Shown: piece after piece, positions 1 to 10,800 of the stretch
Numbering within the stretch: position 1 is the stretch's first letter
Layout: each line of letters begins with the position of its first letter
Assembly (NCBI GenBank): GCA_000934455.1
Contig: KN894766.1
Coordinates: forward strand, 1-25,288
DNA from: Apostichopus parvimensis
Lineage: Eukaryota > Echinodermata > Holothuroidea > Aspidochirotida > Stichopodidae
Direction of reading: 5' to 3'
DNA length: 25,288 nucleotides
Position numbers and translations under genes: made by a program
The notes under the pieces: generated by a model
The model's database searches: none
Told to the model about the DNA's origin: nothing
Seen by the model: the letters and a program-made list of their open reading frames with translations, nothing else

Positions 1-392
1 CTATAAATGATGAAATGACTATAAGATCATTGCAATTTATTAAACACATCAGTTTTCTCATTTTGAAAAAACCTTTACGATAATTGTTTATGCTTTTACG
101 AAGTTATAGGAAAAATATCCACCTACAGAATTTCCGCTCCTTTCCTTCGTGTGCAAGAAGGAAAAGTAAAACAAAACAAAAGAATCAATCAAACCAACTA
201 CAAGCAAAAAACAGAACAAAACATACTTGGGCACGTCACGGTTTGTCGGTGATGGACTGCATTACGTGTTCGTAACCAAACTAAAAGAAGAAGACAAAAA
301 ATGTAGAAAAATTGTTTATGTCTCTCATTTTCATTGCAGATTGATTGTTTAATAGATGTCGCCTCATCTGCTGTTATGATATGGAGATTTTC

Positions 393-410
393 AGGTTGCC
401 ATGGCAACCT
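393..410. promoter_or_regulatory. Perfect 18-bp palindrome matching an RFX X-box
   Basis: AGGTTGCCATGGCAACCT is its own reverse complement. Its core fits the known RFX X-box pattern (GTNRCC, short spacer, RGYAAC) with both half-sites intact. RFX factors drive ciliary genes in animals. It lies 756 bp upstream of the ATG at 1166. The motif is seen directly; binding and target are inferred. It could instead be a fragment of the dispersed repeat seen at 12444 and 13090, which carries a similar but imperfect palindrome. Confidence 0.45.
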
Positions 411-603
411 AAATGAAGATGAATCGGAAAGAATGTAAGAAGTCGTAAAAAAAAAAGTTATTTTAATTTCAGTTCATAATTAAATAACGATAAAGTTAAT
501 TTCACTTATTCCATATATTCATATAGTCAAGGATCTGTGAAGTCTGACCGGATCTATAGGTACGTGAATAAGGATTTCATGATGACCGTGTGCAAATTAA
601 ATA

Positions 604-643
604 TAAAAATAAAATAAAATAAAATAAAATAAATAAATAAAAA
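604..643 (+). repeat. AAAAT/AAAT microsatellite
   Basis: A run of AAAAT units passes into AAAT units and a short A-run. It is a simple-sequence tract in the upstream flank with no coding content. Confidence 0.85.
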
Positions 644-833
644 CTTGGCAAAGGATTCTTAATTACTTTCCTACGATTACTGACGATAGAGCATTTTTCA
701 AAAAGGACACTATTTTCGGCCCCTTATGGTCCAGCAACTTAATTTTTTCTTGAAAAATATGAAGTCTGCATTTTACTCAATTTTAAACATGTCGGTATAT
801 TCTGCATGTTCTTTGATGAGGCGTCGAAAGTCA

Positions 834-1000
834 AATCGGGCCCTTGAACAATTATTGTGTCACCGGGGCCACTTTTAAGCACCAATCATATTTTTTTCTT
901 AAGCAATTAAGTATTTTATGATAATCAGATTATATTATCCTTTATCAGTTTTTCCAATGCCCCCTTATAGGTCCCTGGCCCCGGGTCGGTATTCCCCGGC
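834..1000 (+). repeat. Dispersed GC-ended repeat, copy 1
   Basis: It opens with TCGGGCCCTTGAACAATTAT and closes with CCCCTTATAGGTCCCTGGCC followed by CCGGG and a CCCCGG stretch. Copy 2 at 2126-2270 has the same opening (TCGGGCCC, then AACAATTAT), an AT-rich middle and a matching close (CTTATAG, then GGGCCCCGGGG), in the same orientation. It is probably a non-autonomous mobile element. I could not find its exact ends or a target duplication. Confidence 0.5.
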
Positions 1001-1165
1001 ACTCTCCATCTCGCCATGCTTGTGTACAGTCACTGTTTAACTGGATAATTCCTCTTCAAGTTCCACGCATTCAAAATTTGATCACATTGTATTTATGCAC
1101 TCGAATTCAAACGATAAGTTACATTATTTACATTAGTACAAATATATATAGCAGTATCAACGAAG

Positions 1166-1285
1166 ATGCCTTCACGTATTAATTACAGAACGTTGGTTAG
1201 TCTCGGGGCGCTCTTTCTCGTCTCTGGCGTTGTTATCACGTTGCATAGTGCTCCTGACCTAATCAAGGGAGTACAATTTGTAGAA
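1166..1285 (+). CDS. Four-TM protein, coding exon 1
   Basis: It encodes residues 1-40: MPSRINYRTL, then hydrophobic segment 1, then a polar stretch ending VQFVE. The donor is GAA|GTAAGT, phase 0. An upstream non-coding exon cannot be excluded. Confidence 0.7.
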
Positions 1286-4200
1286 GTAAGTAAAATGTAT
1301 ACCTCTTTCTTTCCTCACATGTATATTGATGCATCTGTATGTATGTCCTCTGTTTATTAGCTTATAATGTTATAGCCACTTCTACATCGCATGCATAAAC
1401 CGAGGCTCACCGGGCGTTGATCAAGTGGGTGGTCACCCCCTCCCCCTCCCTTGAGCTTCATACAAAAATTGAAAACTTAGATTAATCACAATCTAGCTTT
1501 TTAGACCAAATAATAGACTAAGCTACTTTACAGTCTAAATTTGCAGGCCTATATAAGAATGAACCATTTGACGTATGAAAGTTTATTATTTCCTTCTGTA
1601 GAGGATCACCAGACCCCCCTCCCCTCCTCTCATCCACCCTCCCCATCTACACGGGAGTCGGATTCAACGACCCCCCCCCCCGACCACATCTTTTTCTTTA
1701 TGAAATTTTCAATCTACCCCTGCTAACCTTACTTGTTTTATAAGGTCAAGGCGAAAGTTGGCACTATCATGCATGGAGTAATCACGCTCATTTATCATCT
1801 CTGCAGTAAATTCTGGACATGGAGTTTTCAACCTGCAATATGGCTCATTTTAACACCCCACCCCCTACATACAGATAGATATGTATCAACATTATATTTG
1901 TACATAATTTAGTTTTTATAGTGATTTTAAACTCTCCCTTCAGTCCTCTTCAAATTCATTGAATACGCAAGAAATCCTAGAAGAATACGTTGTAGAGAGA
2001 GATTTATGTGAGGTGAGTAAAAAGGTAAAGTTCGTATATACCACGTATTAGTTTAATCTTGTTATGACTAGCAAACACCCTCATAACCCCCTACCCCTGG
2101 GGGAAGTGGTAAAGGCATTGACAGCTAGGTCGGGCCCCAAGAACAATTATGAAGCCGTCCTCCCTCCCCCCTTTGAACTCTTCGTAATTTTATGGTATTT
2201 TGTTATCATATTTCCCTGGCCCTCCTTATAGAGTAGACCCTGGGCCCCGGGGTTGTATCCCCACATGAAACCCCTTCTCTTCATTCTTGACAAGGAGAAG
2301 TGGGGCCATGCAGGTTCTCGTCTTGAGAAGAAGTGAAGTGAAGACAATATTAATTTCAGAACGCATATAGGTATGTTCCTTTCTACAGTTAGTGAACTTT
2401 TAAGCAGTTCTTTAAGCAAACTTGTTTGAGATTGCGGAACATCTATTTTGATTGGTTTAACATAATGCTAAAATATGTTAATCATTTTGATGAAATGCTC
2501 ACTGGGCGATATAAACTCAGAGAGGCGTCGTGCAGTCTTCACACTATTTTGGCATTAACAATCGATGCTTCATTCTCTTTGCTTCTCTATATATATAGTC
2601 CCTTAAATTAATTGACCTTTTCTAATTCTCTTGTTTTTCAGGATAAATGGACATTGATGATAGCTATTACTAGTATGTGTTGTTTCATAATGATAACAAC
2701 TGTTTTAACTTACATTGGATACCAACTAAGGAGCAAGAGCATTCAATCTGATGGTGAGTTATTCATCTAACTTCAACTCGATTAGTGAGAAATAATATTC
2801 AAGTGAGAACAACAAAAAATATTACATGTGAAGGACAATACTGAATGAAAATGGAAGGGTATAAAAATTCTGCAGTGACACCTATGGGGTAGGAATAAAT
2901 ATTTAAAGAAAGTAGGGAAATAATAATAAAAAATAATAAAAATAATAATAGTATGCAGGGCAAATGCTTGAGAGCAAATAGAAGGGAGAAAAACAACCCT
3001 GTATAATACCAAAGCGAATCGATACGAACCGAACATGCAGCTGTACACGCGACGGTCCAGTCTACGGCTTGAACACATGGTAAAAAGCTAAAAATCAAAT
3101 CTGAAATTATTGTTAAACGCATTTGGTACCATTTCGGCATTTGACTATGGTCTTGATATTATATCAAAATGGTACCAATTGCGGAAAACAATAACATTCT
3201 CTAAATGCAAAACGAACATGATGTAGGAAAGTATATTTTTTTACCATCGTAGCTGAAAGAAAAACTGATTTACGTTTTACACTCATAGTCAAATTATGCA
3301 AACAATCATTTCAAATGTTCGTTGTCATGGCCTTTTTAGGCTTCCGTATACCATTCCCATAAAGCTTGCGTTATACAAGGTGTGTTCTATAATACCATAT
3401 CCCAAACAGCCTGCATAAAATATCAAAATGTAGCATATGAAAACCCTATTGATTTGTGTAGTACGGGAAATACAGGCATTAATCTATGCTGGTTTCGTTA
3501 AAGCCGTATATACTGCGTTGCAATACAATTAATAAAGAAAAATGGCGCAAAACGTGTACTAGACCTATTACGTCTGAATCTAAATTCCATACAAGCCCCC
3601 CCTCCCCTCCCCCATCCTAATGTCTTCCATACAAGTTGTTGTACCTTTGATCTTTTGTTGTTGTTGCTGTACCTGACTTAACCATGAATATGTTACTACC
3701 ATGTAAGTTGGTTCGCTAATTGTGTATGATAGTGTGATGGTTTAGGGGTAAAGGAAAATGGGAACGAGAAGGGAGAGGGGTAATATAAAGGAAATGGAAG
3801 GGATTGGGAGGGACACCACGGGACGGAGCGTGGGCCGGAAAGTGAAGGAGAGGTAAATAAAAAGGGACGAGAAAGGCCAGAAATGAAGGGGCGCCTGACG
3901 GGGGTGATTGGAGTAAGTGAATATCTTTTCACATGAAACATAAGCGGTAAATATGACACATTGAAAAAGAGAAAAAAAAGGTAGGACAAAGTTGTATGTT
4001 GAGCGAAGGATTTACTACGGCCAACCCCCCCCCCCCGCCCAACCCCACGCACCCCATATCATCCGTGCTTAAGACACCAATGACCGATATGGCTTATTTT
4101 GTCCTTTTCACGCAGGTTTTATATCTTTGGTGAATGTGGTGACGTCATTCACTTGGCTCATTTCCATGACGACGATGAAACTCTTTCCACGTTTGTGGTA

Positions 4201-5037
4201 CCTAGAAGATTCCATGGGAATTCTTATAGCAATTTTCTGTTTCTGTTACGGAAGTTGGTAAATTGTTTCTTTACTTTTATTTTCTTGACGATTACGGACT
4301 AGACATGGTTGCATTCTGAGGCATATTTAGACAAGATTGTTCCAATAGCTACGTTTCATATTTGGGGGACGGGGAGGGGAGGGGGTCATGTTGAAGGGTG
4401 TGGTGTACACATCCACTCCACCCCATGCTCAGTATCTTCGGTTGCAACCATTCGGTTGCATCTGACAGACAAACTATGATGCTTTGATCTTCAGTTGGTT
4501 ATGTGAGGAAGAACAGAAATTGTCGCTATCTTTTTCTACATTGGTCTTTTTCTATATATATAAATTGGCAAGGACGACATCATAAACAAACTGGTGACGT
4601 CACTTCCTCCCAAAATTAGGTAACAAACTGTAAAGGTATAAATGAAAATGTAGAAAAAGACCCCCACCCCCCTTTAAAACAGTTTGTCGTATCGATCCAA
4701 TATCTGTAGATCCTAAAAATTGGATGACCTAGTTGTGCTGTGTTATAGGGAACCTGTTAATGATACCACTATAGGCATCGATTTCAAGTAACTTGTTTTA
4801 TAGCAGCGAACATGCATGAATATATGCTTAGGCTACGTCCTTTTCAGAATGTTCACCCATGAGTTAAATGCCAGTGCAAACTTATTATTAGTATTCTCTT
4901 ATTCTTTTTTTTTTTTAATCCCTCTTCACAATAGTTAGTTTATTTGTTTTCATTTACTAATATTTTGCTGCAGGTTAATTTCAGAGCTGATTAATCTCAT
5001 CTGGAAAGGAAGAGGAAAACAACAGCGAAGAAAATAA
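1166..5037 (+). CDS. Four-TM membrane protein, 168 aa, five exons; family uncertain (weakly TMEM107-like)
   Basis: Joining 1166-1285, 1944-2012, 2642-2753, 4116-4257 and 4974-5037 gives one open frame of 168 residues ending in TAA. All introns are GT-AG and the phases (0, 0, 1, 2) agree. Predicted membrane segments lie near residues 10-27, 67-92, 102-121 and 134-158. A polar loop at 28-66 carries Cys62, Cys76-Cys77 sit in segment 2, and a basic tail (KGRGKQQRRK) ends the protein. The start has no upstream in-exon ATG and is followed at once by the first hydrophobic segment. The layout, an EEY before segment 2, the ISL at the start of segment 3, a W-x-Y/YW near segment 4 and a Glu in segment 4 weakly recall TMEM107 of the ciliary transition zone, which is about 140 residues long. 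Identity is too low to name it. It converges with MRPL10. Confidence 0.75.
1286..1943 (+). other. Four-TM gene intron 1
   Basis: GTAAGT to CCCTTCAG. It contains several pyrimidine-rich C-tracts (about 1435-1453, 1613-1645 and 1671-1681) on the coding strand. Nothing else was recognised. Confidence 0.65.
1944..2012 (+). CDS. Four-TM protein, coding exon 2
   Basis: It encodes residues 41-63, an acidic, Ser-rich loop with one cysteine (Cys62). Acceptor CTTCAG|TCC, donor GAG|GTGAGT, phase 0 at both ends, so skipping would keep the frame. Confidence 0.7.
2013..2641 (+). other. Four-TM gene intron 2
   Basis: GTGAGT to TTTTTCAG. It includes copy 2 of the dispersed GC-ended repeat. The open frames here run through repeat sequence and show no protein similarity. 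Confidence 0.65.
2126..2270 (+). repeat. Dispersed GC-ended repeat, copy 2
   Basis: Same family and orientation as copy 1 at 834-1000. It shares the TCGGGCCC...AACAATTAT opening and the CTTATAG...GGGCCCCGGGG close, with a diverged AT-rich centre. It lies within intron 2 of the four-TM gene. Boundaries are approximate. Confidence 0.5.
2642..2753 (+). CDS. Four-TM protein, coding exon 3
   Basis: It encodes residues 64-100 plus the first base of Gly101. It holds hydrophobic segment 2 with a Cys-Cys pair, then a short basic/polar loop (RSKSIQSD). Acceptor TTTTTCAG|GAT, donor ATG|GTGAGT. Confidence 0.75.
2754..4115 (+). other. Four-TM gene intron 3
   Basis: It contains an AAT-type microsatellite (about 2923-2951), a small hairpin-forming inverted repeat around TTGGTACCATTT (about 3122-3176), a purine-rich stretch (3740-3870) and a C-run (4025-4036). 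The long reverse-strand open frames at 2782-3140 and 3696-4052 are low-complexity and are not supported as genes. Confidence 0.6.
4116..4257 (+). CDS. Four-TM protein, coding exon 4
   Basis: It encodes Gly101 (completed) to the first two bases of Trp148. It holds hydrophobic segment 3, a loop with PRLWYLED, and most of segment 4 with two cysteines. Acceptor CACGCAG|GT, donor TTG|GTAAAT, phase 2 out. Confidence 0.75.
4258..4973 (+). other. Four-TM gene intron 4
   Basis: GTAAAT to TTTGCTGCAG. It contains a strong coding-strand G-quadruplex motif at 4364-4385, about 107 nt after the donor. No coding content was recognised. Confidence 0.65.
4364..4385 (+). other. G-quadruplex motif (intron 4)
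   Basis: Four G-runs in the pattern G5-AC-G4-A-G4-A-G5 with very short loops, a canonical four-tetrad quadruplex motif on the transcribed-RNA-like strand. The motif is seen; folding in vivo is inferred. Confidence 0.7.
4974..5037 (+). CDS. Four-TM protein, last coding exon
   Basis: It completes Trp148 and encodes the end of segment 4 (LISELINLIW) and the basic tail, then stops with TAA at 5035-5037. Acceptor TTTGCTGCAG|GTT. The C-terminal KGRGKQQRRK would probably face the cytosol by the positive-inside rule. Confidence 0.72.
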
Positions 5038-5596
5038 CGGAGAACCCAGACATGATCCCCTATGGTAACGCTAACGAAGGGGTGGGGGAGGGGCACAGCG
5101 GTTGTCTACTACACATAGGCTCCTAGCAACGAACCAGTGCAGCCATCAGATACATGTGATACGTTTATCAATGTTTCCGCTCCTCAATCTTTCACTTCGC
5201 GAGGGTTGAAAAGACCATGAGTCTTTACAACTAGGTTTAGGTCAGGAAAAATGTGTTTATCATTGGTCGCATTCATTCAGGGCAGTGTGTGATCCTCTGA
5301 ACTTACATCAGCCGCTGTTTCTATAGCTTTCTACAGTGCATAGAAGGCTAGGCTAAGTTTTCATATATAACGGTGTGGTAGGCTAGTTGTTATCTTAGTT
5401 TTAAATAGGTCATAGGCTTTCTCACGATATTGTATGTCCGTAATGACATCAATGCAACAAACAGAAATTATGTTGTAAACGCAACCAGAGGCTTTACATC
5501 ATGTCATGTGAAATCAGTGTATGAAAGAATTTCCAAATTGCAGATTGTAACATAAAAATTATTTATATATCTTATTGAAAATTAACATAGATAAAG

Positions 5597-5602
5597 AATA
5601 AA
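5597..5602 (+). terminator. Candidate polyadenylation signal of the four-TM gene
   Basis: AATAAA lies 560 nt downstream of the stop codon in an AT-rich stretch. It is the clearest canonical signal after 5037. The actual cleavage site is unknown, and other variants in the AT-rich flank could be used. Confidence 0.4.
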
Positions 5603-7624
5603 GGTCATCATTAATTGCCAAAAAATTATGATTGAAAGTAAAGTAGATCATCACTCATGCCCCTCCACACATCTCCCTCCCCCTCCCCTAGCAGCTTTGC
5701 CGCCACATATGCACTGGTCGAGATGTTTCATTATTTAATTCAACCCTCAATATTTGAGAAACCTTTGGGGAGGGTAGTGGGGATGAGGGCGTGATGTTGA
5801 AATGGCAGGGCCGGAGTATCCAGAAAAGTGCAACTTTTTAGGTTAAGACTATCAACGATGGCCTTCACAGCAGCATTTAGAGTTGAAGTTGATCAAACTA
5901 AAAACATCCCTGAACAATATCTATACTTCAATATCATAAATTTTACTTCATTTCAAATTATGTAAAATAGTAAAGGATAACCGTTTCTTAAAATACCTGA
6001 TTATTTTTTTGTTCTTTGTTTTTATGGCAATGTTATGGTGGAAAGTGTCTAGGTGAAGGAATTTTTACAATCTTCAGTATTCAGAGGTCATTCGTGTCGT
6101 CTCCAACCATGCCAGCAAGTTGAAATGTTTACATATTTTTGTTATAAAATTGAAGAGCGCAAGTAGCTTTAATTTGTTAAAAGAGTCAAAAACGTTACAT
6201 TTTACAAGAAAAGAAACCTCTTTCTTCATGTTGCATGTGATCTTGTTTGAAAATCTAATTTTCTCATTTCTTTATCCACAAATGGAGACAACTCTTTTAT
6301 CTTGATTATCAAAGTTTGATTGAAATATACAGTATATTATTCCACGACACTAATATATGTCTTCTATTTTTGCAAGTGTTATTTGTATTCCACACGTTCA
6401 CTACTTTAAAGTCTTAGTACGTGTTTGCCAAATTTAAACTTTGACCTTTCCAGCTTACTGCACTAAATGTTCAGTGAAAAAAACACAGTTCTATGCTATT
6501 TGCATATCACTATACATTATAATCTTTTATTGAGTTATCTGTCGTTAAAAATGTTGAGCTGAATAAAATTCGCCAGATTACTTAACGAGTCCGTAGATTC
6601 TATAAACTGCAATCAAAATTTGCCCTAAGGGCAACAGAAAATAAATTTCTTTCTTACGATTGCGACAGATTTTCTCCATAAAAAACCCGGTCAGAGTGTA
6701 TTTAGAATAAGAAACATTGAATCTACTTCTACTGGAAGTTTGTTTTCCAAAATTCAAACACGTATTGAGGCTTTAACCAGGAAATATGCATGTAGAATTA
6801 ACCTGTACTTTTGTTAATTGAGCTTAATTTTACAAGTGCACAATTATCCACCATGCCATGTTATATTCATATATAATTGGATACAGGGCAAATTTATAAT
6901 GCTTCTTTGAGTCGAGCAAACTTCTGTTCCAACGACAAGAATCAGCTTGGAGGTTTTCCGGTGGACGACCAGTTCGTTACATCAAATTGATCGACTACAT
7001 TGTAACTACTCAAACCAAATAATAGATTGACATATTGATAGTGGTAGGCTTACTGCATGATCCACCCAAAGGGGGAGCTTTACTGGCCCAAACACCTGGT
7101 GTTCTATTCACGAAACCTACACATCTCTCCTACAGTGTGACATATCGGTCATTCTTTCTTACTTTTTGCTATTATTTTTCGGACGACCAAATAATTCTGT
7201 TTGGATAACCGAACAGTAACGACCTGGTTGTTCGAGGGAGAACCAGGGGAGAGTCCTTAAAAATTTGCCCTGGAATACCCCTCGATGTAGATAGATCTAA
7301 GTGGATACCACAAATCGATGCACAGACTACACAATAGACTAAAGTTTGAGGTGACCAGAAACTAAAAGAGGTAAATTTCTTTTCACATGCTTCACTGGAT
7401 CTTCCACAGATCACTCCTCCAAGTCTATATCCCCAATTTTCAAAACTGTTCACAAAATGTTATTTTTTGCTAAAACACTGGATTTTGCAGCGTCTAATTA
7501 ATGCTTAGAACAGCCTGTCCACTATATGTCTTTGGTTGACTGCTTTGGCAAGTCGACTGACTCACATTAACCACTGGCATACTGTACTGCAAAGTAAGAA
7601 CTTTCTAGCAAAACACGCTCAGCA
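5603..7624. other. Intergenic region between convergent genes
   Basis: It lies between the ends of the four-TM gene (plus) and MRPL10 (minus), so it should hold both 3' UTR ends. A reverse-strand AATAAA at 6526-6531 is a possible MRPL10 signal but is 1.1 kb from its stop. There are C-rich and G-rich patches at 5650-5690 and 5765-5815. I see no supportable gene; the reverse open frame at 7172-7453 has no recognisable domain. Confidence 0.5.
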
Positions 7625-7848
7625 TCATACTCCTGTTTCCTCTTTGCTATCTGTGTTGACTTTGCCTTTTGCGAGCTGTTCCAGATTTGTTGCGAGGTTC
7701 TGTTGATTACTTTGGAGGAGAGAGTAAGTTCTACTTAACGACGAATTGAGAATTCCTGAAAGTTGACCACGGGCTAATTCCAACGATGGTAAGAGAGAGT
7801 ATTCCCGCATCTGTTTAGGTGACATGAACTGGTCTTCCACCATACCTC
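7625..7848 (-). CDS. MRPL10: MRPL10 coding exon 4 (C-terminus)
   Basis: It completes the Gly codon of HLLGG and encodes GMVEDQ..., the YSLLPSLELARGQLSG block and the C-terminal tail to TGA (7627-7625). Acceptor (minus strand) ATCTTTCAG|GAGG. The LPSL..L..G.L.G pattern is the best match to vertebrate MRPL10. Confidence 0.93.
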
Positions 7849-10800
7849 CTGAAAGATGAAAAGAAAGAATGAAACAGAATTCAGAAATGGAATATGAAAC
7901 TTTATATAGCACTCACATAGCGATTAATGAGTACAATTTTTATTCATCCATGATGAAAAAAAAAAAAATTTCCTTGGGGTTTTAATTGGCAATCGAGTAT
8001 GCTGAAAATTGCTTAACTGATAGCCCAGCAGTGTCCTCACCCAGCAAGTTTTACAAAAACGGTCTTGCAAATTATTTTTGTCCACCAAAGAATGGCAATG
8101 ATTTGTGATAACATTTACATGATCTGTAAGCCAAATAGGTAAAATATTATTCTAAAAAACTCACTGAGCACTGAACCAGTACAAGGATATTGACAGGCAG
8201 TTCTTTATCCCTGAACATCCACACACAATTCAACTATCGTGGGATCTTAACGGTTAACTTGACCAATCAAAAGTCCCCTCAGAAACCTTCCGACATTTTG
8301 AAAGTTTCATGCGCTATGCCCAAGTCACTGCTGTGTACGTTAATGCTGTGTTAATGGGCGTGATAATCATTTTGTATGACCGTGAGTGAGGTCTATCAGT
8401 TTGGTGTTAACATCCACCATAAACTGAGAAGAATGGTGCAGTTTACGTCTAACCGAGCCTGTATCTCTATGGCGACATTTGAGAACGAAACGGTTCTCAC
8501 GATTAAAAAATTCTCGGTACAGACCAAGATAATTGCAGAAATTGATGGGATACACAAAACATTTTGATTAATCAATTTCTTAGGGCATCTTATGAAACAT
8601 TTTGTGGTGACTTATGTACACATCTAATAAGTTTAGGGTCATTGCGTGGTCCCTCCACTAGGCATCAATATTGTAATACTGGGAAGCTTTAAAACTGAAA
8701 GATATTAGGAAATTTCAGGACTGACCTAATAAATGAATCCTTCCAGAACGTTTGGCTACTTTCAAAAGTTCCAGCACAGCCGGTTCCTCAGATATTACGT
8801 ACAGATTGAAACGATGCAAAATGTCCTCCAAATGTCGGAACTTGGTCTGGTGGATAGCTTCCTGTAGAACCTGCATACCCCAAATTTTGACATCCATATT
8901 GTGTTTTATTAGACGCCTACGTAACCTAATCGTGTCCTCAGAGTCCATCCCCTCATTATGAAATACTGCCACCAGTTTACTGCTCTCCAATGATCGACGG
9001 CACATTTTGGCATAAAAGGTTTGTGTGGGATTGTCCTGTCGATGAAAATTTGGACATACAATAAAAGCGACACAAGAAGAAAGAAGTTCCTTTAGTATTA
9101 TAAAGGAGATTCATCTTTTTTTCTCATCTAGAGTAGACTGATCATCTGTCAACCTCCATAATCTATGAACATTTATTCAACTGATAATCTATTAACATAT
9201 ATTGATAATGATATCGACATTTACAAATAAGCTTTAACTCAACTTTCAATGATAATCTATACAACTTTATAATTGATCAACCAGTATTGATACTGTAGTC
9301 TATGAACATATATTTATGAAACACATACTACTGATAATCTATTAACTTGTATTGATAGTAAATTGACCCAAGATGATAATGTATCAAAAAATTTGTCGAT
9401 AATTTACCAACCTTCAATGATAATCTCTCAACTTCTTTTTTTTTACAATTTGTCATGATCCCATATCGTTAACATCATATGTTGTCATACAAACTTCATG
9501 ATCGAAGAAGTTAAACGTCAACAGCTGCTATTTTATGGGTCACTCGGGTTTCATTAAGGGTCAAGAATCATGTCAAAGTCTATGACTATTGCCACCAAAT
9601 ATGCCGATATAGGCCACAATTGCTCAAATTGCGACAATAATTTTACAGACACTATAAAAGTACTCATCCACACTGAGATTATTAATTGTGTATTTTAACA
9701 TTCCTCAATGGTGAGAATAACTGGATCAGATCCTCTAGGAAAGTCCTTTTGCAAACTTCTAGCAAGTTTGAGCTCATGCTAACATTTGGGGCTCCAATAT
9801 GGATGACCTTTTAAGAGGCATAACAACAATGATTATGGTCCTTCAAGAAGAGCTTAATTTGCCAGTTATAAGACATATAATGTAAGCAAGGACAGTAAAT
9901 TCTGGAAAATTTTGTCACCTGTAGAGAATGAATCTATCAAACATAACATTTAAAAGCAAAAATCTTCATGTTACCCTAAACAAAATATTTGCCACTTTAT
10001 GCCTACAGTATGGATGGGTTTCAATACAAAACAATTATGGAATGAACCTTTTGATCTTTATGGCTTCCTGTCAGGTCAGAAAGCTATCCTGAGACAAAAA
10101 AAATAAGTATATGAAACATTTGGTGCAAATATGAAGAACCACTGAAAGATACTCTCAATTACTCACAATCTTTGCTTCCAACGACCTTAAAAAAACTGTA
10201 CAAGATTCTGCCATGGGTCTCAAGTCTTTTGGCTTTTCATACTCTGTTAACTTCATCAGCTTTGCCCTCATAATGTGCATGGGCTTCTTCATTCTTGTGT
10301 TGACTGCTTTCATGGTCCTTATGTGAGTATGCACTGGACACCAGATTGATTGCACTGTGAATACAATTTTGAATCTAGTTATAATTTTAGTTATTAGCAG
10401 ACACAGTAAGTACAAAGAAATAACTAATAGTTTAATTTGAATGATATCATAATTAGTAAAAGGCGAGAAGTCTACATGTCTTTCTCTTCTCCATCCACAT
10501 TTCTTTACCCCCCCCCCAGAACCAAGGAAAAAAATCATGGGTCAAGATTTCCAAAATGATTTGGTCTTCTCAGAGTCGCCTTCATCTTGCCATCTTTGTG
10601 ACTTTGTATATCTTTTTATGTTACCATCCGATACTATGCATCAAGCATCTGGCATCTTCTCTGAACTTTCATACTAGGCATTATCAAATCACGGTTCGGA
10701 GGGAACAACATTCTGACTACTGCGTTTACCACAGCCTGACAAAGGGACCGTTAAAAACTTTAAACTAAAAAAAAAACATGCGTCACTTGATCCTGCTTGT

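Larger units (their letters stand above)
1..1165. other. Upstream flank of the four-TM gene
   Basis: No coding exon could be supported here. It holds an 18-bp X-box-like palindrome (393-410), a short A/T microsatellite (604-643) and one copy of a dispersed GC-rich repeat (about 834-1000). The 5' UTR and promoter of the downstream gene presumably lie here. The TATATATAG at 1143-1151 is too close to the ATG at 1166 to act as its TATA box. Confidence 0.5.

Noticed and set aside
1143..1151. TATATATAG as TATA box for the four-TM gene
   Set aside because: It is only about 15 nt before the ATG, so a TATA-directed start would fall at or after the start codon.
2782..4052. Reverse-strand open frames of 98-118 codons in intron 3 of the four-TM gene
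   Set aside because: They translate AT-rich microsatellite and purine/pyrimidine-rich tracts, with no conserved motif.
7172..7453. 93-codon reverse open frame
   Set aside because: No recognisable domain or splice context; it lies in the likely 3' flank of MRPL10.
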